Origin: Takakia lepidozioides
Lineage: Eukaryota; Streptophyta; Takakiopsida; Takakiales; Takakiaceae
DNA length: 64,000 nucleotides
Assembly (NCBI GenBank): GCA_030704615.1
Contig: CM060731.1
Span: 94,034,756 to 94,098,755, forward strand
Direction: 5' to 3'
The translations under genes and the position numbers were made by a program. Below are positions 36,187 to 45,498 of this stretch, one piece after another. A model generated the notes under the pieces. The model did no database searches, was not told the DNA's origin, and was given only the letters and a program-made list of their open reading frames with translations. Position 1 is the first letter of the stretch. Each line of letters opens with the position of its first letter.

Positions 36187-37817
36187 TCATCCCTGAGGTC
36201 CAACCTGGCCTTCCGCTGCCAAGATACACAGAAATGCAGATGCATGCCATCCGGGCACCATCTCCTCGTCCGTCTCACCATGCCACCGAGCTCCAGTGTC
36301 ATCCTGCTGGCTCGTGCATGGATTGTGACTCAACCCATCTGCATCTCGATTGACCAAACCCAGTCGATGCACCACCTGAAAGTCATACTCTTGAAAGATG
36401 AGTGCCCACCGTGCAAGCTTCCCCGTAAGCTTGTCCGACTCCATCAACCACTTGAGTGGTTGGTGATCCGTGACAAGGGTGAAGAGATTGCCGTATAGAT
36501 AGCACCTGAAGTGTGCCACAGCCCACACTGCAGCTAAGCATTCTCCCTCATATGAGCTATACTTAGACTCTGCAGCGTTGTTCGAGCGGCTAGCATAAGC
36601 CACTACGAACTCTCTTCCCTCATCATCCACCTGTGTGAGCACCGCTCCAAGCCCCAGCATGCTCCAATCTGTATGCAGCTGAAAAGGACGCCCCCTGATA
36701 GGTCGTCTCAAGATGGGCGCCGAGGTCAACCTTGCCTTGAGCTCTTGAAAAGCTTGTTCTTGCTCGTCTTCCCACTGCCACTCCTGGTCCACCTTGGTCA
36801 GTTTGGTTAGAGCCTTTGCAATGGCACTAAATCCCTTAACAAACCGTCTATAATAGTTTGCTAACCCCATGAAAGCTCGAACTCGGCTCACATCCGTGGG
36901 GCGTGGAATCTGTGCAATGGACTCTACCTTAGTCTGCTGTACCCCCAATCCTCCAGGATATATCATGTGACCCAGATACTCAATCTGGTTGTGGAAAAAC
37001 TTGCACTTTCCCTGGATGTAACTTCAATCTGTGCGCCCTCAAGCGCTCAAATACCCCCTGAAGGTGTCTCTCATGCTCCTCCACCGTAGCACTAAAGATG
37101 ATGATGTCATCTATGTAGCACCGAGCAAACTCCACCCCTGCTAGAATCCTGTCCATGACTCTTTGAAACTCTGCAGGAGCGTTTTTAAGCCCAAATGGTA
37201 AGAACCGCCACTGGTATAGGCAATCCTTCCCGTGCTCATTGATCCCCTAGAATGCCGTCTTCTGCTTATCCGCCTCCTTGATCGGCAACTGGTGATATCC
37301 GGATCGTAAATCCAAAGTGCTAAAGACCTTGGCATGCCCAATGGCATCAAAGATCTCCTCTGGTGTCGGCATAGCATACCTATCGGACTTGGTCTGACGA
37401 TTTACAGGCCGGTAATCACCGCACATACGTCTCTCTGTCCAATTGCCATAGACATCCTTCTTGGCTGGCATCACTGTGGCTGAAGCATACTCTCCCCCCA
37501 GATAGCTCTACCAAACCAGCCTCCCAAAGGTCCTGAGTTCTCATCTGAATCAAGGACCTCTCCATGTCACTGTATCTATAGGGTCTCCGAAAGATTGGTG
37601 TGTTAGTAGCCAATTCAATGCGAATCTCTTGACCCTTCAGTGCTCCTAAGTCCTTCAAACTGAAGGCAAAGCAGTTCTTGTAAGCCCTCAAGAACCGCCA
37701 TATACGTCGTCTCTCTCCTCCGGTGACTATAGGTCCAACATCAGGCTCCCAGTTGTCCTCCGTGACTGCAACCTTGAGTCCAGCAGGCTTAGAGGTAGAA
37801 GACGCGTCCCGTGGTTG
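36187..37817 (-). pseudogene. Reverse transcriptase and RNase H, Ty3 type, broken
   Basis: Motifs in order on the minus strand: PIFRRPYRYSDMERSLI (37,600), VYGNWTERRMCGDYRPVN, FSTLDLRSGYHQLPI, FLPFGLKNAPAEFQRVMD, and YIDD at about 37,115, the catalytic pair. Then come GLANYYRRFVKGFS (connection) and the RNase H core LHTDWSMLGLGAVL, YSSYEGECLAAVWAV and VTDHQPLKWL. This domain order and these motifs are those of Ty3 elements. Breaks: frame changes at about 37,500 and 37,000, and TAG replacing a likely Trp codon at 37,249-37,247. The RNase H part (36966-36187) is open for 259 codons. Confidence 0.9.
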
Positions 37818-37820
37818 CTA
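37812..37820 (-). promoter_or_regulatory. Candidate leaky stop codon, TAG CAA CCA
   Basis: The DNMT frame ends with TAG at 37,820-37,818. The same frame continues into reverse transcriptase. The next six bases, CAACCA, fit the CARYYA context that promotes UAG readthrough in tobamoviruses. Copy 1 has TAG CAACCA at the same protein position (10,372-10,380), although the two copies have diverged. Confidence 0.6.
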
Positions 37821-38310
37821 TGCTGCAACCTCTTGAGCAGTAACCACTGCCTCCTCTGTCAGTGACAATGTCTCATCTTGCCCCATCATCCCATTCTTGA
37901 GGACCTCCTCAATCCGAGAAAAATCCCCAACCTGATCCATCACCGCCGCCTTGGCTGCCAACTCCTTCTGAACCTCAAGCACCTCCCACGTGTGCCATGG
38001 ATGCGGCCTGCACCTCGTGGTCCTCACCTGCTCGCCCCCACTCGCTGCCTGTACCGTCTCGGTAGGCGGGGAGACCATGAAGGGAAGTGTACTCTGTACT
38101 CTGCGCTGCTCAGCCATAGCCAAGCTGATAATCCAGGTCAAGCAATTGAGATCCATTGCTTGCCCCAACACTTGACAACATGATGCCTCAGAAAGAGATG
38201 GCACCGCCGTGGTACCAGTAGTAAAACCCATCGCTCGCTCACGCTCGTCAGCATTGGGCTCCACTAACTGTTGCAACTGGCTATCCCACAAGAGGTCAGG
38301 TCCACCCTTG
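37821..38310 (-). pseudogene. C-terminal part of the DNMT plus linker
   Basis: It continues the DNMT after the 5-kb insertion. LVEPNADERERAMGFTTGTTA and VLGQAMDLNCLTW lie here, matching copy 1 and corresponding to the motif IX/X region that closes the AdoMet site. An acidic linker ending QEVAA precedes the TAG. This part is open. It is separated from the catalytic half only by the TIR transposon at 38,311-43,377. Confidence 0.8.
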
Positions 38311-38649
38311 GGGGGTGCACTCCTCATTAAATGTACCAGCCACGTGCGTGCACAGGAGGGGGTATTTTAAACCCCCCCATGTACAACATTATACATACAG
38401 AGGGGGGTTTAAAACACCTTAAATATAATATTACAGGAGGGGGTTGTTGAGTTTTCAGGGGTAGTGTAGTGGTAAGAACGATGATTAGGCTGCGATGCAC
38501 CGCGGGATCAATTCCTTTTGTTTGGTTTTTTGTTTTTTGTTTTTGTCTCCCCGCGATCTTTCTCCCCTTCCCTCCAGCGGCTTTCTCTTTTCCCTCTCCT
38601 CCTCTCATCTCCTCTCCCGCGTTCGCCTCCCCTTCCGCGAAGATGCCTG

Positions 38650-38907
38650 AACAAGATGTGGCATCGTGCAAGCCTGGCAGTCCTAGAGAAGGACAAAGAG
38701 GTGCATGGGGATATCGTCAAAGCTGGAATTGTACCAAATGTCATTCTAAACACTGCCCTGGCAGCTCTGGAAAAGGGGAAAGAGGTCCATGGCGACATCT
38801 TCAGAGCTGGAATTGTACCAGCTGTCATTCTGAACAATACCCTGGTGGACATGTTTGCAAAATGTGGGTGCATCTTGGCGAACAACCGTGCAAGGATCTG
38901 TTCTTGA
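38650..38907 (+). pseudogene. Compressed PPR fragment
   Basis: About 85 codons read KEVHGDIVKAGIVPNVILNT, ALAALEKGKEVHGDIFRAGI and NNTLVDMFAKCGC. The first unit joins the second directly, without the usual DMYAKCG and VVSWNAM parts. This is the same shortened spacing as in the tandem array at 24 kb. A pyrimidine-rich non-PPR stretch (38,500-38,640) precedes it. Confidence 0.8.
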
Positions 38908-38912
38908 TGTAA

Positions 38913-39376
38913 GTGAAGAGGGTCGCTCTCAGATGGGAGTGTACACCGGAAATGTATCAGAAAATGTTTAGTCTTCAGGCTTCCCGTACGTCGGGCATTG
39001 ACAGGCTACCTCTCATCTCTGCATCTGTTTGTTTGTTCAAAGGTACACTCCCCGACCTGCATTTCAATTTCAGTCTATTGCCAAGAGTAGAGAGAGCGAA
39101 ATGTACTCATATGACGTTTGCCATTGCATTGTGGCCATTTACCCAGTCCGTGCCCAGTTTGGGCGGAACAGGGAGAGGTGTGTGTGAGGGAGAAAGTACT
39201 CATGATAGCCTTGTGGCCATAGACCCTGCACCCTGATTGGGCAGAACAAAGAGGAGGAGAGAGAGAGTCATGACACTGGTTGCTAAAACCTTGCCAGCCC
39301 TAGACCCCGCCCCAAAGCAGAAGATGGACATGGCGAGGAGGAAACAACAAGTAGGACTGCGAAACCACTTCAATCC
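38913..39376. other. Spacer inside the TIR transposon
   Basis: Similar sequence occurs at about 42,900-43,050 (CTTCAGGCTTCCCGTACGTCGGGCATTGACA against CTTCAGGCCTCTTGCACATC...). It seems to be downstream sequence of a PPR copy. No gene. Confidence 0.4.
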
Positions 39377-40455
39377 ATGCCCCATCAAAGGGACCTATCT
39401 TCAAATACAAAGTCAAAGGGAGTGTTCGACACTATGGCTGAACGAGGTGTGGTGTCGTGGAGTGCGGTGCTTGCAGGGTATGCACAGCAGGGACGTGGGA
39501 TGGAGGCTTTGGAGACCTATGAGCAAATGATGTGTGACGGGGTGAAGCCCGACCACATCACGTTTGTGTGCGTTTGCAGTGCGTGTGCAAGCCTGGCAGC
39601 CCTGGAAAAGGGCGAAGAGGTGCATGTCGACATCGTCAGAGCTGGAATTGTACCAAATGTGATCCTGAACACTGCCTTGGTGGACGTGTATGCCAAATGT
39701 GGGTGCATGGAGGATGCAAAGGGAGTGTTCGACAATATTGCTGAATGAGATGTGGTGTCGTGGAATGCAATGATCGCAGGATATGCACAGCATGGTTGTC
39801 ATAGGGAGGTCCTGCAACTATTGCAAAAGAACGGCTTGAAGCAGTTTGTGTTCTCTCTGCATGCAGCCACACTGGCCTTCTGAATGAAGGAAGACGCTAC
39901 TTCGATTCCCTGATTCAAGATCATGGTGTCACTCCGACAGTATAGCACTTTGGCTGCATGGTGGACCTTCTTGGACATGCGGGACAACTGGATGAGGCAG
40001 TGGACCTGAACGTGCGGCAACATCTATCCTCAAGTGGAATGAACAGGATGTCGCGACTTATGTTGCTATCAAACATCTATGTTGTAGCTGGCAGGTGGGT
40101 TGATACTGTAAAGGTGGGAAGAATGATGAAGGTCAGAGGGGTTGAAAAGGAGCCAGGTCGCTGCTGCATTGAGGTTTGCAACAAGGTGCACACCTTCGTT
40201 GTAGATGACAAGTTGCATCCCAGAATTAAGGAAATCCATGCTGAGCTGAGAAGATTGTCTGGGAAGATGAAGGTGATTTGCCAGGAGCCGTTTTCCAGAT
40301 TACCTATGATTACCTACAAGAAACCTGCATGGATAGATGGTCAAGTGGAAGCTGCAGCAGCAGCGGCACAATTGATAAAATCAAGCATTGCTAATGAAGG
40401 CACCTTCTTCAACACATTTCACCCTGTTTTTCCCTCTTATCAGAATCGGCCCTAA
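39377..40455 (+). pseudogene. PPR protein with E domain, broken
   Basis: It opens with GVFDTMAERGVVSWSAVLAG, then EALETYEQMMCDGVKPDHIT, AALEKGEEVHVDIVRAGIV and NTALVDVYAKCGCMEDAKGV. A TGA at 39,746-39,748 and frame changes follow. From 39,958 a 165-codon frame has MVDLLGHAGQLDEAVDL, LLSNIYVVAGRWVD and EKEPGRCCIEVCNKVHTFVV, the E/E+ region that precedes DYW in RNA-editing factors. It ends in the TYKKPAWIDGQVEAAAAAAQ segment shared by the dispersed tail repeat. No DYW domain follows. In life such proteins bind organelle RNA and recruit C-to-U editing. Confidence 0.88.
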
Positions 40456-40680
40456 ATATCCATATTGAATTCTGCAAGTTAGCTGGTTGAGTGAATCTTT
40501 GATAGTTTGGAGTGACTTTGACATGATACTCCCAACTGACAACAGGAAAGTATCCTAAAAGAGGTAACAGAGATGAGGAGAAGCTGTGGAATGAATACTT
40601 TTCTGACCCCAGTCAATGGTGGGACAACTGAGGCAAAAATGTAAATGCAAAAAGGTGAATGCCTGTCAGATTACCTGTCA
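40385..40680 (+). repeat. PPR-associated tail repeat, intact copy
   Basis: GCTAATGAAGGCACCTTCTTC, then TTAGCTGGTTGAGTGAATCT, TTTGATAGTTTGGAGTGACT, GACAACAGGAAAGTATCC and CCCCAGTCAATGGTGGGACA. This is the uninterrupted form that shows what the 33.9/50.8-kb target looked like. Confidence 0.88.
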
Positions 40681-41540
40681 TTCTGAACACTATGGCTGAA
40701 CGAGATGCGATGTCGTGGATTGTGATGTTTGCAGGGTATGCACAACAGGGGTGTGGGATGGAGGCTTTGGAGACCTATGAGCAAATGATGGGGGAAGGGG
40801 TGAAACCGCCCACATAACGTTTGTGTGCGTTTGCAATGCGTCTGGCAGCCCTGGAAAAGGGCAGGGCAAAGAGATCCCTGGTGACATCATCAAATCTGTA
40901 ATTGTACCAGATGACATCCTGAACATTGCTCTGGTGGCCATGTATGCCAAATGTGGGAGCATTGAGGATGCCAAGGGAGTATTCAACACTATGGCTGAAT
41001 GAGATGTGGTGTCGTGGAACGCGATGCTTGCAGGGTGTGTAGAGCAGGAGCGCGAGATGGGGCTTTGGAGACCTGAAAGCAGATGATGGGGGAAGGGGTG
41101 AAGCTCGACCACATCATGTTTGTGTGCTTTGCAGTGCGTGTGCAAGTCTGCAGCCATGGAAAAGGGCAAAGAGGTGCATGGTTGCATCACCAAAGCTGGA
41201 ATTGTACCGGATGTGATTATGAACAATACCCTTGTGGACATGTATGCCATTGTGGGAGCATTGAGGATGCGGAGGGATTGTTCAACACTATGGCTGAACG
41301 AGGTGGTGTCGAGGAACACGATTCATCCAAGAGGTCAATTTTAAACACAAGATTACTTCTGATTCCCTGCGGATCAATAGCTACAAGAAAGCTGCGTGGG
41401 TAGATGGTCAACTGGAAACAGCAGCGGCAGCAGTGCATTTGATAGAACAAGGCGCTGCTAATGAAGGTACCTTCTTCAACACATTTCAGCCTGTTTTTCC
41501 CTGTTATCAAAGTTTTTCCCTGTTTTTTCCTGAATGAGCA
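40680..41540 (+). pseudogene. PPR fragments in several frames
   Basis: Two partial PPR units (ERDAMSWIVMFAGYAQQGCG at 40,700; NEMWC- and KAGIVPDVIMNNTLVDMYA-like at 41,000-41,260) lie in different frames with stops and deletions. A second copy of the KKAAWVDGQLETAAAA segment and a shortened tail repeat (41,455-41,530) follow. This is a broken duplicate of the neighbouring units. Confidence 0.75.
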
Positions 41541-41609
41541 TGGATAGAGTGTGGGTCCAGATTCATCCAAGAGGGCTGGACTTCAAGCTCCAGATTACCT
41601 TGATTCCAT

Positions 41610-42689
41610 GTGGGGGTCAGTAGCTACAAGAAACCTGCATGGGTAGATGGTCAACTAAAGGCAGCAACTGCAGCGGCACAGTTGATAAAATCAGGCACCT
41701 CAACCATGACCACAGCTTCTGAAAGAGGATCAAGAGAGGGAGTCCACAATGTTTTTCTACTCAACACCCTTGTCAACATGTATGTTATGTGCGGGAGCAT
41801 CATTGATGCTCACCAAGTGTTCAACAGAATGCCTCAACGATCTTTGATCACGTGGAATATAATGTTGGCAGGATGCAATGCGTGTCCAAGCCTGCAAGAT
41901 CTGGAAAAGGGGAAAGAGGTCCATGGTGACATTGTCAAAGCTGGAATTGTACCAGATGTCATTCTGAACACTCCCCTGGTGGACATGTATGCCAAATGTG
42001 GGTGCATTAAGGATGCGAAGGGAGTTTCCATGGCTGAACGAGGTGTGGTGTCGTGGAGTGCGGTGCTTGCAGGGTATGCACAGCAGGGACGTGGTATGGA
42101 GGCTTTGGAGACCTATGATCAAATGATGGGGGAAGGGGTGAAGCCCGACCACATCACGTTTGTGTACATTTGCAATGTGTGTGCAAGCGTATCAGCTCTG
42201 GAAAAGGGCAAAGAGGACCATGGCGACATTGTCAGATTTGCAATTGTATCAAATGTCATTCTGAACAGTACCCTCGTGGACATGTATGAAGGGAGTATTC
42301 TACGGTATGGCTGAACAAGATGTGCTATCGTGGAGTGCGATGATTGCAGGATATGCACAACAAGGGCGCGGGATGGAGGCTTTGGAGACCTATGAGCAAA
42401 TGATGTGCGAAGGGGTGAAGCCCGCTTTGCATTGCATGATGTTAAGGAAGAGCTTAAAGAATCGTCTCTTTGCCACCACAATGAGAAGCTGGCCATTGTT
42501 TTTGGGCTTATCAACACACCCTCTGGGATGTCTTTGGGGATCATCAGGAATCTTCGGATGTGTGGTGATTGCCACACAGCCACCAAATTCATCTCAAAGA
42601 TAGCTAAGCAAGAGATTGTTGTACGGGATGCAAACCGCTTTCACCACTTCCAAAATGGTGTTTGTTCTTGTGGGGAGTATTGGTGAAAT
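41610..42689 (+). pseudogene. PPR-DYW fragment with intact DYW deaminase end
   Basis: The ORF 41610-42314 holds PPR units: NVFLLNTLVNMYVMCGSIID, SLITWNIMLAG, KEVHGDIVKAGIVPDVIL, LVDMYAKCGCIKDAKGV and GVVSWSAVLAGYAQQGRGME. It ends at a frame break near 42,290. After one more unit (VLSWSAMIAGYAQQG), the sequence jumps near 42,420 into the DYW domain in another frame: HNEKLAIVFGLINTPSG, NLRMCGDCHTATKFISKIAK, DANRFHHFQNG, ending CGEYW with stop at 42,684-42,686. The HxE and CxxC zinc residues of the cytidine deaminase fold are present. The E domain is missing between PPR and DYW, which points to an internal deletion. Confidence 0.9.
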
Positions 42690-43377
42690 GAAATGCTTGT
42701 CACCTAATTGAATGTATTGAACTCTGTCAGCTGCGAGTCAGGTTGGACTCCAATAGTGGCAGCAAAGGCGCACGAAATCTCTTTTTGGAGAGGAATTCTC
42801 AACAATAGGTTTTGAACATAATTGGACCTTGCGAAGGTTGAAACTGTAGAACAAATTCAGAAACTGTCCTAGTTGATGAACAGAGGTGCAGTGACTAGGT
42901 CTTCATGGTCTTCAAGAGGGTCACTCTCTGATGAAAATACCCAGGACTGTATATCAGAAAATGGAAACTTTCTTCAGGCCTCTTGCACATCGGGCATTGA
43001 CAATGTCCCTTTCCTCTCTGCATCTGATTATTGTTCAAAGTGAGATTCCACAGCAAGTTTTATCGAGGGCAAACAGATTTTTTCTAATTAATTTATTAGA
43101 TTTTATTCTATTTTTAAATGAATTAACTTGATATAATATAAAAATATACATATACATATTTGAGGGTATTTTTTAATTATTGAAAAGGAAAATATACATA
43201 CAGAAGGCGGTACTTTTTAAAAATTACAAATTTCTATATATTTACAGGAGGGGGTTTTATAATCTTCAAAATGTATGTACAGAGGGGGTATAAATGATCC
43301 AAGGATCCGTATACAGGGGTTTTTTTATTAGGCGGCGAACGCACGTGATACGGACATTTTATAAAGAGTGCACCCCC

Positions 43378-44145
43378 TAGGGATCCACCATCCCGAAAAG
43401 CATGGGATTCTGGGAAGCTGAGCAGTGTAGGTAATGTTGCTCGTAGTTGATTCACCCTGTTGATCACTGCCAAAGGCGAACGGTCATCATGTCTCACACG
43501 TTGAGACTGCCTCCCTGTGTCCAAAATGCTATCCACTGTGAGGTGTGCTGGCCGCTGCACCCCATCAAATGCACGCTTGAGCAGTGCGGGTGGTATCAAG
43601 TTAGTCCACCATAGCCGTGAACGATGAGCCAGTGACCCCACTGCAGCTGCATCCAGCAACACTGCTGATCCAAGCCACGACCGGACTTGATGCACACTGG
43701 CCATCACCCTGGCCCGAGAATCACCCATTAGTGGCACATTCTCCAAGATGTATGCTGGAGATACAGCTTGATGAAGCTGCAAGTGGCGCAAAACCCGCAC
43801 CATTTCCCAAAACAGACCCGTCCTCGAGTCTCGCAATCCATTGCCATGCCCGGCTGATGAATGCCCTTGGCAGGGCCAACCTGCCACTACCAGATCAATG
43901 GAGCCAACCTGCTCCAAATCCTACGCCCCCAGCAACGAAATGTCTGCTGACAAGGCTTGTTGGTATCCACGAAATGTAGACACTGGCAACAAATCAGGGT
44001 ACTGCTGTACCAACTGAGCAACATGGCGTAGTGAGACGCGTCGTGCAGTCTCATCCCTCTCCACATACAGGTAACGTTGAACTCGTATACATGCCTGCAG
44101 CACTGCAGCCAATCCAGTGCTGATCCCGCCAAACAAGTCCAGAAG
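43378..44145 (-). pseudogene. Catalytic half of the retrotransposon DNMT
   Basis: C5-cytosine methyltransferase motifs in order: CLLDLFGGISTGL (I) at 44,145, YVERDE (II), AGWPCQGHSSAG with catalytic Cys at 43,872-43,870 (IV), AYILENVP (VI) at about 43,755, and AHRSRLWWTNL (VIII) at about 43,640. The target-recognition region follows to the TIR insertion at 43,377. Each motif matches the family, and the arrangement GLRDSRTGLFWEMVRVLRHL resembles bacterial-type enzymes. The frame is that of gag and protease. It is interrupted by one TAG at 43,923-43,921, where copy 1 has AAG. The enzyme would methylate cytosine in DNA, possibly the element's own copy. Confidence 0.92.
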
Positions 44146-45498
44146 GCATATGTCTTCATCCGGGCACTGCCACACAAGAGGTGTGGTATCCAATGGCGAC
44201 AACTGAGGTAGTTCTGGTGCAATCACCGCACTCTCCTCTTCTCCTGACGGTATGAAGGCCTCTACCCAGGCTTGTTGCACCCGTCCATCAGCAGCCTACT
44301 GCAAATCCTTACTCGTACCCCACAATGGAGTGTGAGCAACCATGGCAGACAACTCCACCATACCATGCATGTCATCCTGCTCTGCTGAAGGTGGCACATC
44401 CTCTGCATGGGCATTGCCTTCCAGCAACTCTCCAGGCCAACTAACTGCAGCTGTAAAGGCGGCTAGTGTTGGCATCTTGCCCCGCTGGGCAGCCGCAATA
44501 CCCCCAATGAATGTCACAGGGAGCTGTGCACGACGACCATCCCCTGACTGCCATCCAGGCCTGTAGGATGCTGACTCATCCCAAAAGTCCAGGGTGAAGC
44601 CCATGGGATATAACACTGCCCCACCAATGAGGACATCGTAAGAGACTGCGTCTGTCACAATGGCTTTGGCTCGCATCACTGAGCCATCTATAGGATGATC
44701 CGACTGCAGTCTAATGGCCAACTCACGCCGTGTCATGCCCCGAGCCTGCTCTGATCCTCCCAGAGATGTCTGTATCTGGAAAGGACAAGGCTCCATATCC
44801 GCCTCCATGAGGCCCAAACCTGCGATAGCAGCTCTGCCCAACATCAGTGGCTGAGCTCCCGAGTCGAACAAGACCCGAAGTGGCCGGTACTTCTTGCCTG
44901 CCGGTCCACTCAATGAGAAAATGCCCTCATGGTTGTCTAACAATACAACTCCAGGTGTCACCATGGCGCGCTCAAAGGCTGGCCTAGCTGGCAGCTCCGT
45001 CAATCTGGCAGTTGCAGCTTGCCAGGGCGCAGCCGTGGCAGTCTTGACCCTCAAATCCGAGGATCCCTCTGCCACTACACCTTCCACTAACTCCGCAGAA
45101 GATGAAGTGACCTCCCCACTCTCAAAGAGTGTTGCTGCTAGTCTGAACACTGCAGCTGGTCTTACCCCCGGCGTCGCAATCATGGTTGCCGAGAATAGTG
45201 GGGCTTGACACACAGAGGTAGCTGCCCCCAATAACACACCGGCTGCACTAGCCTTGGTAGCAGGTGTTAGTGATGCATGTGTAGCTCTCCCTAATGGCAT
45301 AGTAACCTCCGCCTCGGTAACAGTCGGGCGAGAACTAGGTGCCATGGATGGCGTCGACACTGTCTCCGCCAATGTGAATGACTGAGGAAGCCTCGCCTGA
45401 TGGCTTGCCTCCCCACGCTGTGGATCCAATTCCACCTCAGCACCTCGTGGCTCAGGAACTCGTGCTGCTCCTCGAGTCACGGCTGCAGCAGACTCCAC
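44146..45498 (-). pseudogene. Aspartic protease region of the DNMT retrotransposon
   Basis: A 400-codon open stretch (45498-44296) begins after a TAG that separates it from gag. A Pro/Ser/Ala-rich linker leads to VTPGVVLLDN and YRPLRVLFDSGAQPLMLG. The catalytic Asp is at about 44,865. A second conserved block (SVMRAKAIVTDAVSYDVLIG) follows, as in retropepsin domains. The protease cuts the polyprotein in the particle. A TAG at 44,298-44,296 precedes a linker (VQQAWVEAFIPSGEEES) into the DNMT. In copy 1 the same linker is where the Mutator-like element sits. Confidence 0.87.

Larger units (their letters stand above)
38311..43377. mobile_element. 5.07-kb TIR transposon filled with PPR sequences
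   Basis: Both ends start GGGGGTGCACTC inward and form a 38-bp inverted repeat with 8 mismatches, ending in CACGTGCG. Inside each end lie short G-rich repeats of the type ACAGGAGGGGG (38,346, 38,434 and 43,243, plus ACAGAGGGGG variants). The flanking DNMT protein resumes on both sides, and copy 1 shows the empty site. Flanking trinucleotides are CTA and CAA on the minus strand, which would fit a CWA-type 3-bp duplication with one change, as in PIF/Harbinger elements. No transposase is visible. Nearly all of the inside is PPR-derived, so it behaves like a gene-carrying, non-autonomous transposon. Confidence 0.82.

Noticed and set aside
39413-39872. Minus-strand ORFs over the PPR units (MSTKAVFRITFGTIPALTMS-like)
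   Set aside because: These recur antisense to every PPR copy and are mirror shadows of the PPR frame.
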